This document shows, piece after piece, positions 1-10,035 of a stretch of DNA of 20,378 bases. Made by a program: the position numbers and the translations under genes. The stretch lies in contig JAAVTG010001011.1 of assembly GCA_011947345.1 (NCBI GenBank), forward strand, positions 1 through 20,378. Reading direction: 5' to 3'. The notes under the pieces are model-generated. The model ran no database searches. It had not been told where the DNA came from and saw nothing but the letters and a program-made list of their open reading frames with translations. Each line of letters opens with the position of its first letter. Position 1 is the stretch's first letter. Source of the stretch: Phytophthora quininea. Taxonomy: Eukaryota; Oomycota; Peronosporomycetes; Peronosporales; Peronosporaceae.

Positions 1-502
1 TGAACGGCTGGAACTCCTCCGCGTGCTTCTTGAGGTGACCGGCCGTCAGCAACCGCATGTACCAAACCAGGTACTCGGCCTCTCCGCCCTCCGTCTGGAA
101 GTCCTGCACCAGCTCGGCGTGGGATCTGCTCTCCATAGCTGCCAGGTAGTCCACGAAGGTCTCCCAGAAGGCGTCGATGGCCACGTCGCTGTAGCCGATG
201 GCCACCAGCTCCGCCTTGGACTGCTGGATCGTCTGCTGGATGCGCGTCCTCAGTGGTCCGCTGGCGTCCTCCGCGTCTCCCGACGGCAGCAGCTTTTCGC
301 ACAGCGCGAAGATTAAGCCTCGGAAGAAGCAGTTGCCGTCTCCGCGCACACGTCGCAGCGCCTCGTAGCGCGCGTTTAGCGAGTCGATGCCCAGCATGAA
401 ATTGGCGTTGGCGTTGCCCACGTACTCGGCCTTGAGGCACAGCGGGGACATGCGGTCGGACACGAGCGGCCCCACTGGCCAGTCTGCGTCGGACTCGGCC
501 AT
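1..502 (-). CDS. Otubain-family (peptidase C65) deubiquitinase, N-terminal part
   Basis: Otubains are cysteine proteases that remove ubiquitin from proteins in the cytosol or nucleus. The frame is open from the ATG at 502-500 to the window edge, about 167 residues, so the C-terminal part with the catalytic His is outside. The hallmark RGDGNCFFRG lies at residues 53-62, with the expected catalytic Asp55 and Cys58. The spacing to the N terminus is a little shorter than in animal OTUB1. The following helical segment (rich in acidic residues, ending near HLKKHAEEFQPF) fits the otubain helical arm. The start is the first ATG of the frame. A GCTCATTG sequence (complement of 506-513) sits just upstream and resembles the oomycete initiator. 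The neighbouring RasGAP-like gene ends 100 bp upstream on the same strand. Family assignment is firm; ubiquitin linkage preference cannot be told. Confidence 0.88.
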   Translation of the reverse strand, partial: MAESDADWPVGPLVSDRMSPLCLKAEYVGNANANFMLGIDSLNARYEALRRVRGDGNCFFRGLIFALCEKLLPSGDAEDASGPLRTRIQQTIQQSKAELVAIGYSDVAIDAFWETFVDYLAAMESRSHAELVQDFQTEGGEAEYLVWYMRLLTAGHLKKHAEEFQPF

Positions 503-505
503 GAT

Positions 506-513
506 CAATGAGC
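506..513 (-). promoter_or_regulatory. Possible oomycete initiator before the otubain gene
   Basis: On the minus strand GCTCATTG lies a few bases before the otubain ATG. It matches the TCATT core of the oomycete initiator element. It is very close to the start codon, which would imply a leader of only a few bases, so it may be chance. Confidence 0.3.
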
Positions 514-602
514 TCTGTCCGGTTGTGGTGATGCATTTATATTGGTTTTGTATTAGAAACGGTAATTGGGACAGTTGGAGTCGAACGCTAAAGTATCTTT
601 AA

Positions 603-3600
603 CTACGAGGCGAGATAGTCGACCTCTTGAGGGAACGCGTTGCTGCTCTCCAGTACGGATGTGTTGGTCCACACTGGGCTGCCGTCGGTTGTTGAAGGGT
701 GGTCTGCTGCTCGGTCCTGCCAATCCTGGAAGCCGAAGCCGTTCCAGAGCAGCGGGTTGTTCTCGAGTTCGCATTGAGCGTAGGCGACGAGCGTGTGAAT
801 GTCTGCGATCGGGAAGCTCAGCGCCTTGAGGAGACGCGTTATACGCGGCAGTCGGTCGTCTTCAGGGCTGGCTCTGACTTGGGCGTTGATGAGTCTCCGT
901 CGAAACGCGACAAAGTTGCTGTCTAGCACGCTGTGGATGTTCATCAGACACATCGCCATGAGCTCGCAGTCGACGTCGTCGGGGGCCCCACTGGCGTCGT
1001 ACGAACTTATCATGGCTGGAGAACTGCAGATGGTGGTTAGTAAATCTTGGTAGCGGCGGTGAAGTGCGACTGGGTTGTGGTGTTTAGCCTCGAAAGTGCC
1101 GAGCAAACTGTCGCTGCTGCTGCAGCGAGACAGAGAGTGCGAAGGGACAGACGTGCTGGTGCCTTCATTTCTCCACTGGCTGGCAAACCCCACGAATCGG
1201 TACGCTATGTTTTGCAAGGTTGCTTGCTGCTTGGTGGATAACCCAGTGTGAAGGCCTGGGAATATCAGTGCAGGGCCAAGGAAATGATTGAAAAAGACAA
1301 GGTGAACTGCGTCCAGTTCTGCCTGTCGATCACTTTCACACATCTTTTGGGGAGTTTGGCACATGCGCGGCACAAAATCACGATTTCGACTGGAAGGGCC
1401 GTAATCTGCTTGGAAAGTCTATCCAGCAGGGTATCAAGCTCCGAAGCAGCGTGTCCCCGGTAGAAATCACTGCCGCCAGCACTCAGACCTATAACTGTCG
1501 AGATCCAGTTGCTCCCAACAGCCCGGCAATAGTGAGCAAGCGCTCTACTGGCTGTACTGGGCCCCTTCAGAAATCCCCGATGCTGGCAGCGAGCTTCATC
1601 TTCTATCACGGTGGTTATTCCAGTCTCCAACTCGTTCGCCATCAGTTGAAAGACAAGTCGAACTCCTTGGCGTCCACTTTCTAAAACAGGGAACAAGCTC
1701 CGCAAGGTGAAAGCTTGGATCAAGATTTCTGACGTGGACTGGGCTTGGTCAGAAGCCATGCAGCTTTTCAGCAAGCATGAAGTCACGAGCAGGTTTGGTT
1801 CCAGCAACAAACTCGCAAGGCTCATCAGCAGTATCGAGTATTCGGGTCGTTTTGAACCACCTGCGCCTGAAAAGCGCGTTGCCGCTGCTCGAATCTCTCG
1901 CGTCGCTTTGCATTGCTGCAGCAGCAACAGCAAAATATGACGGAGAAACAGGATGCGTTGGTTATCACAATGCACGACAACACCACAATGACGATTGTCC
2001 ACACGTATCTCTGGAGCTGCGAGTTTAATTTTGATAGTATGTTTGCGCCAGCAGCAGATGAAGTCGCCGATAAAACAACCGTAAAATGTGTTTGCGTTTC
2101 AAGCATGGCGTGATCACTACCATTGTCAATACCAATACGCTTGACCAAAAGTGTAAATGTCGTTGTGCATGCGGTCGCCCAAGGATTTGCACGATAGCCA
2201 TGAACTGTAAGCGCTGAGAGTGCAACATCCAATGCTGGTTTCGTCCCTGATACCTGGACATGTGATGGGTCGTAGAGCTGAGTAGCGATGTGGAAGTGCA
2301 GCACGAAGTCTGAGTCAATGATTGAGCTGTCGTTTAAGTAAGCTCCGTCCGTGCTACGATTAAGAGTGCACGGTCGCTCAAAAGGACATTCTGTCATGAC
2401 ATCTTTGTCGGTGATCGCAAAACCCAGCTGCAACTCGAACGTTCCGTCTTCAGCTTGAAGGTTCACTTGGTATTGGTCTTCAGAGTTGCTACTGTCGGGG
2501 TCTTTGAAGACTACGGGGGTTGGTATCGTACCATTATCCGAGGGCTTTGCCTTGAACACAAGCGGCGGTAGCACAACGAGCGCATCTGGCACATTGACGA
2601 CCTCCATCTCGACTTTTCGTGTCTTGCTTCTGTCAGCAAATAGGGTTGCTGGTGAGTTGTTGTGAACCTGTAGCTCCTGGATACGCGGTTGAGCGGCGTT
2701 TAGAATCCGATACTCGAAGAAATCTGCATCGGCGACATCGTCGAAGGAATATTGTGACTGAAAATTGAAGTAGTCGAGATTGGGCGCGTAAATGATTCGG
2801 CCAAGAGGATCTGCAACCACAGCACACGAGGTTGTTATGTGCCTTCCGACATTCGCGAGCGACACGTTGGTGCTTTTGTGGTTGACAGGATCGTCCGTTG
2901 ACTTTCTGGGATGGTTTGATATTGGTGGAGCGAGCCGTGCACTGGGAGTCTGGTCACTTCAAATCGTGTCTGGGAGTTGAAAAATGCGGACAGAGGATCC
3001 ATGTCGGCGAGATTCAGCTCCCGAAGTGAGTCTTCATACAGCTGAACGACAGCTATGACGTTGCTTTCGGCGTCGTGAGCCACGTTTCCGTTTTGGTTCT
3101 TTCCAAAGCAAACTGGGCAACAACAACATCAGAGAAAATGCCTAGATCTCCGTCGGACAATTGGTAGTGGAGCTCATCGACTACAGATGACATATTGAGG
3201 TCCTGAACGACATCATCTTGTCTCCAACCGTGATAAACGTACAACAAATTGGTAGAGTGGGTAGCATTTCCACCATCCGTGGAGTTTCGGAAGATTCGAT
3301 CAGACTCAAGTGACTCGAGACCCTGTCTCCATTTGGTAACCAATTCGCCACAGCTCGCGTTGCAGTCAAACAACTTTCCGCTTGTTGGTGTACGGATTAC
3401 TTTTAGTTCCTGTCGTTTGCGGGTAGGTTCTGTTGTCGCACCTGACAAACACAAGCTGGGTGAATAGGCACTTGAAGATGAGTTTGTTGAATCAGTCGAA
3501 GGAGCTCCATCGACATCATTTCCCTCTAACTCCAGCAGAACGGGAGTATCTCGTTTGACATACATCCTCGTCTTGGATTGTTGCGGCCGAGGTGCATCGT

Positions 3601-5395
3601 TCACAGCGTCCACATAAATGTCGATTTGCGCTGTCATATTCCGGTTGACATCGCGTCCTGCAAGACTCTCAGCAATTCCAAAGGCAATAGTAGCGTATGG
3701 CTTCAGTCTGCGAGAAAACGCTACTGGGTTTGGCAACGGGAGGTTCTCATTGTTTTGGTCGGGCCCCGGTCGGAAAACTGTTTTGTGCTGGAACTTGAGC
3801 GGAAGCCGTCGAAACTCTTGGAGATTACTTTTGGTCACCACGGTTTTGTTGGGAAGGAGTGATAGCTGTCCGAATTCTGGTACACCGCGTAGCTCCAAAC
3901 GAATATCGTTGAAGACTCCGTGGAGCAGCGTAAGATCCAGCTCCACTACCGAATCCTCAGGAATTCGTATTGTTTGGTGCCAAGACGGAAATTGCCGTGC
4001 CGGTATCAGCCATTGTCTTGCAATTCCAGCCACTTGCTCAGCTGATACTACGCGACGATAGATGGCGAAGTGGAAAAGGTCGAAGTTCGCTCCACCAGCT
4101 CCTTGAAACAATGACGCTCTCGAAAACTCGCCGGGATTGCTACTTTTGCCAAACCGGCTCAGGGAACTTTGACCGCGACTACTGGCAAGCGATCCCTGGT
4201 CGTGTGAGGTCGCAATCGGGCCACGATTTTCTTCTGGACTAAACGGACCAAGTAGTCCACGATCTGATCCCCGTACTGCTCCTTAAAATCTGCGATCTTA
4301 CTTCGCAGGAAAGCTAAGGGCGTGTCTTCAGTCAACGGCGGAAATGAGATCCCCAAGACGTGCAGCGAGATGAATTTGTCGCCGAATATTCGCATCGCCT
4401 TGGGCAATCGAGGACCACTGATGCTGTCCAGCTTTTGCTTGAGCATGACACGGAGCCGCTCTGTGGTGTTCATCGAGTAGTTGGCATTGGGCAGAGATCC
4501 AAACTCGCGCGCAGACGCGAAACGCTTACGTTGTCGTGGTGAGCTCACGTTGCGAGGACTATTCCCCAGAAACAACTGATATCGACCTTGAATGAGGTTG
4601 CTCAGCACCTGCGTGGTCGGAGGGTGCTGCTCATCATGCGCCTCGCAGTTCACTCTCTCCATGGTCTCGATATCTGTGTAGCTCAAGTAGAAGTCGGTTT
4701 TCCAGAGGCCTCGCTGGCTAGATGGATCCAGTGTTACGATGATGTGAACGGGTGGCGTGTTCTCTATCGGATCAGCAAGCGGCGGCAGTTGACACGCACT
4801 CGAGCCATCCACTGAAAAGAGTCGCTGCTCATAGCACGCCTCAACACTAGCGTCGCTGCCTTCTTCGAATATTGGTAAAAAGTAGACGAAGACCAGGACT
4901 TGGTGTTGGTTGATGTCGAGCCTGAAGCCCGGGTCTGCGCACTCGTCATACTCGTTGGCAATGGAGAACAGCGTCATACTCTGGTTGGTCGTCGTACGGC
5001 GCAGCACCAATTCGAACGTCACTCCAGATCCGTCCACCGATTGATTCCTTACCGCCGACATGGTGAAGAACTCTCGTGCTGAGACGGAGCTCGAGGAAGA
5101 AAGCTGCACATGCGTCGAGTCATTGCGCGCGTCCTCTACTAGGCGAACCCCGAGCTGCCAGTAGGACTTTGCTGTGTTCGAGCTCGTCACCAAGTTGCTG
5201 TCTGGTTGTAGATCCCCAAACGGGCATCTGTCTCCAGGAACCCAGTTCCTTATGTGTGTGCTGTTGCTGAAGGTGTAAAGGCACATGGGGTCCCAGGCTT
5301 CTCTCTCGGCTAAAGCTGGAGATTGCTGCGTCTTGATCCCCATCTCGGCCGAGACCGCTGTCAAGCAGCAGCAGTAGCAGCAAATAGAGCAGCAT
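603..5395 (-). CDS. Receptor-like membrane protein: LamG-like and cadherin-like ectodomain, one TM helix, cytosolic RasGAP-like domain
   Basis: I see one gene of about 1,585 residues read through several frames. It opens with a Leu-rich signal peptide (MLLYLLLLLLLDS, from 5395). A LamG/concanavalin-like region follows (about 5290-4000), then cadherin/CSPG-like repeats marked by EDS-type starts, PxxGxL turns (FGQLSL, SGKLFD, HGSLHQ) and AVNDAP near 3590. Many N-glycosylation sequons fit an ectodomain. A transmembrane helix (about 2007-1933) is followed by five cysteines and a basic stretch. The cytosolic RasGAP-like part (about 1850-1080) has the FLKGPSTASR and HFLGPALIFP motifs; the last 160 or so residues are unrecognised. 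Frame changes near 4270, 3092, 2904, 1851 and 1347 are each closed by one extra base in an A, G or C run. The frame also changes after the signal peptide; a 40-nt GT-AG intron (5355-5316) would join it and leave an ALA-type cleavage site. Known RasGAPs switch off Ras; activity here is doubtful because both catalytic arginines are absent. The ectodomain and the GAP region lie on one continuous minus-strand path, but no transcript proves the joining. Confidence 0.72.
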
Positions 5396-5538
5396 CGTCG
5401 TGTTACTGTTGGTTGCCTCGATCGCCTGCTTTCTTGTTTCCCGAAAAAGGCAAGTTGAAGTGGTCCTGCGCTCTCATTGGTCACTTCGGCCGTACCTACA
5501 CGCCGGTACAGCGATTGGTTGGGCGTCTCATTTGCAAC
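5396..5538. promoter_or_regulatory. Compact divergent promoter between the RasGAP-like and methyltransferase genes
   Basis: Only 143 bp separate the two divergent start codons. The stretch holds two ATTGG (inverted CCAAT) boxes at 5476-5480 and 5514-5518. TCTCATTTGCAA at 5526-5537, just before the plus-strand ATG, resembles the oomycete initiator. A CTCATTGG at about 5473 is a second candidate. The function is inferred from layout and motifs only. Confidence 0.45.
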
Positions 5539-7225
5539 ATGACGGACGCCGTGCTCAAGAGCGCGCGCTTCGGCGACGACGACGAGCTGCAGACGCTGCT
5601 CGACGCTGCCAATGACGCACAGAGAGATGCGTTGGTGAATTACGTGCAGCCGGAGACACTCAACACGCCGCTGCACATGGGTAGGGAAGACTCTACTCAC
5701 AAGCCCCCATGCATCAATGTCTACTAACTCTCTTGGACGCGGATTTTGCACGTTGCAGCTTGCGCCAATGGTCACGTGGAGTGCGTGAGGATTCTGCTGC
5801 ACAGCGCAGCTCAACACGTGCCCAACGCCAGTGGGAACCTGCCGCTACGTACGAGAGCTGACATCTTTGACAATCCCAGTGTCCATGCTGACTCTTGTTG
5901 TTGCCTGCAGACTGGGCGGTGCAGAACAAGCACCGCGAGATTGTCAAGCTGCTGGTGAACGGCGTCAAGGACCTGGACGTGCTGGCGCGTAACAATTTCG
6001 GTCGGGGATGTGTCACGGAGGCCTTCCAGTGTGAAGACACGGAGATCTGTGAGTAAGCGCGCGTCTAACTATTGCACCGTTCAATGCTGATTGGTATGGT
6101 ACTTTTGTGGCAGTGGCGATGCTACTGGAGCACAGCTCAGCGTCGGAGGAGAAGCTGGCGGCGGGTACGGGCATGGGCGAGGACGCCATTCGCGAGGAGG
6201 TGGAGGAGGACGAAGACTCCGCTGGCAGCAGCTCGCCTAAGGTCTTGCAGGAGACTGTGCTGGAATTCAACTTTGCTCCGGGATTGGCGACACTGCGTGC
6301 GCGGGAGCTGGCGTTGGAGTGGAGCAAAGATGCGTTCGGATCAACGGCGGAAGAGGACATCACTGGTGTGTCGATTTGGTCGGCGGCACTCATTTTAAGT
6401 CGATGGGTGATCGATCACCGCGAAGTCTTCGATGGCAAGAAGGTGTGCGAGCTGGGATCGGGCTGCGGAGTCAGTGGTCTGGCAGTGCACAAGTACACGA
6501 GTGCCGAGCGAGTCGTGTTGTCCGACCTGTTCGCTCACACAATTCAGAATTTGGAACACAACGTTGAACTCAACAAGGCAGCGAATGCTGTTTTCGAGGA
6601 GGAGGAAAAGGAGGAGGCACCTGTCCTAGACTGCTGCGGCCGATGTGGCGCAGTGCAGCGATTTACCCCCGACAACCCGGAAGGTAAACTCATGACCTGT
6701 GCTGGGTGCAGATCCGTAGTGTACTGCTCTCGTGAATGCCAGAAGAAGGCGTGGAAAAAGCACAAGCCAGATTGCAAGGCTATTCGTGCTCGTCGGGAAC
6801 AGAAGGAGGCTTTGAAGGAGGAGAACAAGGCGAACGAAGGTGTCATTGAGGTGGAGGCTATCGACTGGGCTCAGCGCGAGACCTGGCCGATCAACTGCGA
6901 CGGCGACAAGTTTGACGTCCTCTTCGGCTCGGATCTTGTGTATCACCAGGAAATTGTGCCCGTCCTCGTGAACGTCGTGGACGGCATGCTTGCGTCGGAT
7001 GGTCGGTTCGTATACGTGGCTTCGCAAGCGCGACACTCGCTGGTAGAGTTCAAGGAGGCCATGCAGTCGCGTGGCTTCAGCTGCGAGATGGAGAACGTTC
7101 CCGAGGACTACAAGACCAACCCGCTCGTGGGCAATGACGCTGTGTCTGAGCTGTTTGCTCTGCACTTTAACGAGATGAGCGACGTGTACTGCATCTACAC
7201 GTTCACTCGCACCTCCCAGCCATAG
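5539..7225 (+). CDS. Ankyrin repeat protein with methyltransferase_16-type domain and inserted MYND zinc finger
   Basis: Four exons fit exactly: 5539-5680, 5759-5848, 5911-6048 and 6114-7225, with GT-AG introns of 78, 62 and 65 nt. The first intron has a clear CTAAC branch site. The protein is 493 residues. Ankyrin repeats fill residues 1 to about 135 (NTPLHMACANGHVECVRILL, then LPLHWAVQNKHREIVKLLV). An acidic linker follows. The class I methyltransferase core has motif I ELGSGCGVSGL at about 236-246 and FDVLFGSDLVYH at about 390-401, as in METTL21/Methyltransf_16 protein-lysine methyltransferases. A complete MYND finger at about 298-344 (CGRC, CAGC, YCSREC, HKPDC) lies between these two halves. 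The likely role is SAM-dependent methylation of a protein, with ankyrin and MYND parts binding partners; the substrate is unknown. No frame break occurs. It is tail-to-tail with the DHHC gene, 49 bp apart. Confidence 0.9.
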
Positions 7226-7274
7226 ATCGGCAGCCGGCGATGGCTAGTGAAAATTCATGACGTTTATCTTCCCT

Positions 7275-8837
7275 TCACACCATTAGATCCGCTGAACTAG
7301 AAGCCTCATCCGCCTCCGATGTGCTCATTACAACCAAGCTTCTCTTCTTGGAGACTCTCTTTTGTTTGTTCAATGTGCGCGCGTTTGGCGGAAGGCGTGT
7401 GCTGGGCATGAGCGACAGAATCTTGTACTTGCATCGGCCAAACACAAGTTCCCAGTTGCCATGAATGCTGCCTGTCGAGTACGGACTGACAATACGTCCG
7501 CTGTGAAGTCTGCGGTTGCGTGGACGGCGATTGATCTGCAGCTCAACGGATGTCTACCACAAAAGCAAGCGCTTGTAAGACGATGATAAGCTTCTTCGCG
7601 TAATGATCATTATACCTGTGCTGTAGCAATGAGATACACATGCCACGAAGCGAGAAGAGAGACTGCTAAACCCGCAGCAGCAGACATCGCAAACGCGAAC
7701 TGGAGGGTAGCTGACGCTGGGATATTAAGCGGCGCCACTTGAGCCAGCACAAGCATCTACAAAGTACAGATGTCGGAATGACGCCAAAGAGAGCTCGCTT
7801 TCCACGTGATCAACTGACCTTGCCGTATTGCTCACGGGTGAGGTCTGTGTACGCTGCCTTATAACTGGTGAAAGCGGCATAATAGCACCCTATTGCCAGC
7901 CAAACCAAGAAGGTGAAGAAGTACTTCACAACAACAACAACAACAAAACACGTTAAAGAATCACACAAGACAATACACCCAGAAATCAAACCCGATAGTT
8001 ATCGCGACCGACGCAGTTGTTGACCCACGGGCAGTGGTGATCCATGTTCGCAATGCACTTGTCACACACCGAGCAGTGGTGGGCTCTCGCTGGTCGTACA
8101 AGTCGACATCGTCGGCAGTACGAAACTCCTTCCTGCATGTTGGGACGACGACCACGTTGTCTAGCGACGTGAACGCTCTGCGGGTCAATTAGTTGCACAC
8201 GAGGCAGCTGCGCCTGGAAAGTTTGCTTATCTCCTGCTGGAGTCACAGCACTGGGTCGAATTCTCGGAAGCAGCTCCGTCTCAGCACTATCGTCGTCATC
8301 TACCAGCTCCAGTTCTTCTTCTTCGCCGTCTTCATGGACAAATTCTTCAGTCATCCACTGGGCTGTAATCGTTCCCTAAACAAGGCAGCAATTTCATGTT
8401 CAGGGAGGTCAAATACATTTAAGAATAATTCACTATACCGGGTCCGTGGCGCAGCACATGGCGTAGTTAAAGTAAATATTGAAGAGCAGCGACATCGCCG
8501 TGGTCGTATGTGCCGCCAACTGTAACATGCAAGATGATCCCAGAACTTGCTACGTATGTTATTATTAAAAAATACGTATGCTTACCTGCAGCGTTGTGTC
8601 GGCCATGATGGGAATGATAGCATGCATGAAGAGTCCTCCGATGATGAAAATGAGCGCTACCAATTCTCAGTTAGAAATTTCACTCATTGCAGTTAAATAA
8701 AACTTTACCCATTCCGAGGAACACGCAGAAGGCGCCAGCGTAGCGCATGAAACAGCTGATGCCCCGCACGAAGGACGCCGCGCAGAGGAACCCCACTGCA
8801 TCGGGTCCTGCCAGTGCGGCGGCAGCAGGTTCAGCAT
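7275..8837 (-). CDS. DHHC-type protein S-palmitoyltransferase
   Basis: Seven exons on the minus strand join in phase: 8837-8709, 8656-8586, 8519-8439, 8375-7992, 7923-7819, 7756-7616 and 7553-7275. Introns are 52-68 nt with GT-AG ends. The product is about 396 residues. The enzyme transfers palmitate from its own DHHC cysteine to membrane proteins at the endomembrane system. The cysteine-rich domain in exon 4 is complete ([18 protein letters not shown], then [13 protein letters not shown]). Hydrophobic helices lie in exons 1, 2 and 3 and in exons 5 and 6, with the DHHC loop between, preceded by an acidic linker. The C-terminal TSVE and NWELVFG match the TTxE and NxxxVFG motifs of the family. 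The ATG at 8837-8835 is in the wrong frame by one base: a single extra G (ATGGCT instead of ATGCT) would give [11 protein letters not shown] leading into the open frame. Otherwise an upstream exon is missing. Confidence 0.9.
7926..7946. repeat. (CAA)n microsatellite inside a DHHC-gene intron
   Basis: About six CAA/ACA units lie in the intron 7991-7924. On the coding strand they form a TTG-rich tract that runs straight into the GAAG acceptor, so the repeat takes the place of the usual polypyrimidine tract. Confidence 0.8.
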
Positions 8838-8962
8838 GGTTGCAGACTCCGATATAATATACTTAAGTACAAGTATTAATATTATGTAAGTATAATTGTA
8901 CCCAAAACACTCCCAAAATATGGGCAAGTTGAAGTAGACTGCAACTTGTGTCACTTCTTGTC

Positions 8963-9989
8963 ATGGAGTTTCTCTCCTGACTAGCGTCGCGGTGGTGTGT
9001 CGCGAGCGCCCTGATTTCGACGGCGTCGAGCACGTCCAGCAGCTGGTTAACGACTAAGTCTCCGTCTCTCGACATGCGCTGCCCAATGTGCTGCGACGGC
9101 ACCTGCACTTGTCGGATTGTGCGCTTCTTGCTATGGACCGCAGCCCCAGCCTCGTTCACCACGAGAAGCTTCGGCAGTCCTGCTAGGCGATGGCATTAGT
9201 GACGACTTAGCTAAGTCTGGAAACGGGCGAACTCGAGACGATGCAGCAGCTCTGCGAGAGGTATCCAGGCGCACTCGACAGCCACGTACTGAAAGCTCTA
9301 GTCGACCGGGTGGAGCTGCCCGTGCTGAGCTGGGTGCATGAGTGCAATCCGCAGCTACTGGCTCACAAGAACAACGCGTGGATCGAGGCTCAAATCTTCA
9401 ATTCGGCCGCTCAAAAGGTCGAGGCAAGGTGGTGCGATGGCTGGTAAAGCTCTTTCCTGATCGTGTGCGGTCCAAAGCCACAATGAATGCAACCGCAGCT
9501 AATGGTCATCTTGACGTGGTAAAGTTCTTGCACCATAAAGGCGAGCGCTGTCGAAGGGGGCCATGATTGAGGCAACCTAAGCTAATCACTTAAAAAATGA
9601 TGATGCATTGGTGGGGCACGGGACCAAGGCCATCTCGCCATGGTAAAATTCCTTCATGCGAATCGATCGGAGGGTTGCTTGACTGCAGCAATGACTCTGG
9701 CTGCAGAGAACGGTCATCTCTCCGTGATGGAATTTCTAAACGACAACTATTCGCTGCAGTGGTCGATAAAAGCGATCAAAGCTGCCATGAAGACAGAACA
9801 AATTCAAGCGTTCTCAAACAGCCTCTGACCGAGGATTTTGTGTTGCACGCTGCCCGCAACGACCACATCGCCCTGTTAGAGTTCATGCGCAAGAATTCCA
9901 ACTTGGCCAGCAACTCCTCCATATTCTACATGGAATGTGGCAACCACCACCCCGAGGTGGTCGAATGGTACAATTGGCAACCCGAGTAA
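8963..9989 (+). pseudogene. Broken ankyrin-repeat protein gene
   Basis: Several ankyrin-like blocks follow each other on the plus strand: PDFDGVEHVQQLVND at about 9010, ETGELETMQQLCERYPGAL at about 9230, NATAANGHLDVVKFLHHKG at about 9490, AMTLAAENGHLSVMEFLND at about 9690, and LHAARNDHIALLEFM at about 9845, ending in TAA at 9987. Frame shifts at 9413-9416 (A run), 9556-9560 (G run) and 9816-9818 (A run) would each close with one added base. However, in-frame stops at 9055 (TAA), 9184 (TAG) and 9208 (TAG), and another TAA near 9577, are not explained that way. I therefore call a pseudogene, although sequence error could account for part of the damage. The start is uncertain; an ATG at 8963 is one base out of frame. 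The type resembles the large ankyrin-repeat families of Phytophthora. It ends 46 bp from the converging chitin synthase gene. Confidence 0.6.
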
Positions 9990-10035
9990 GCGCAAACGGG
10001 CTCGGTAGGCAATAATGCATCAACTTCGTGTCGCA

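Noticed and set aside
603..5300. Introns as the cause of the frame changes in the RasGAP-like gene
   Set aside because: At most changes the conserved sequence continues directly on both sides with no room for an intron; GT-AG pairs that keep the frame would delete conserved motifs such as HGSLHQ.
8863..9162. Minus-strand frame upstream of the DHHC gene, possible extra first exon
   Set aside because: No membrane segment or motif fits the family start, and the same DNA encodes the ankyrin-like block on the plus strand.
9055..9579. Reassigned TAA/TAG codons (Gln), as in some ciliates
   Set aside because: Other genes in the window end normally at TAA, TAG and TGA, and their coding frames contain no internal TAA or TAG. 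Decay or error explains the ankyrin gene better.
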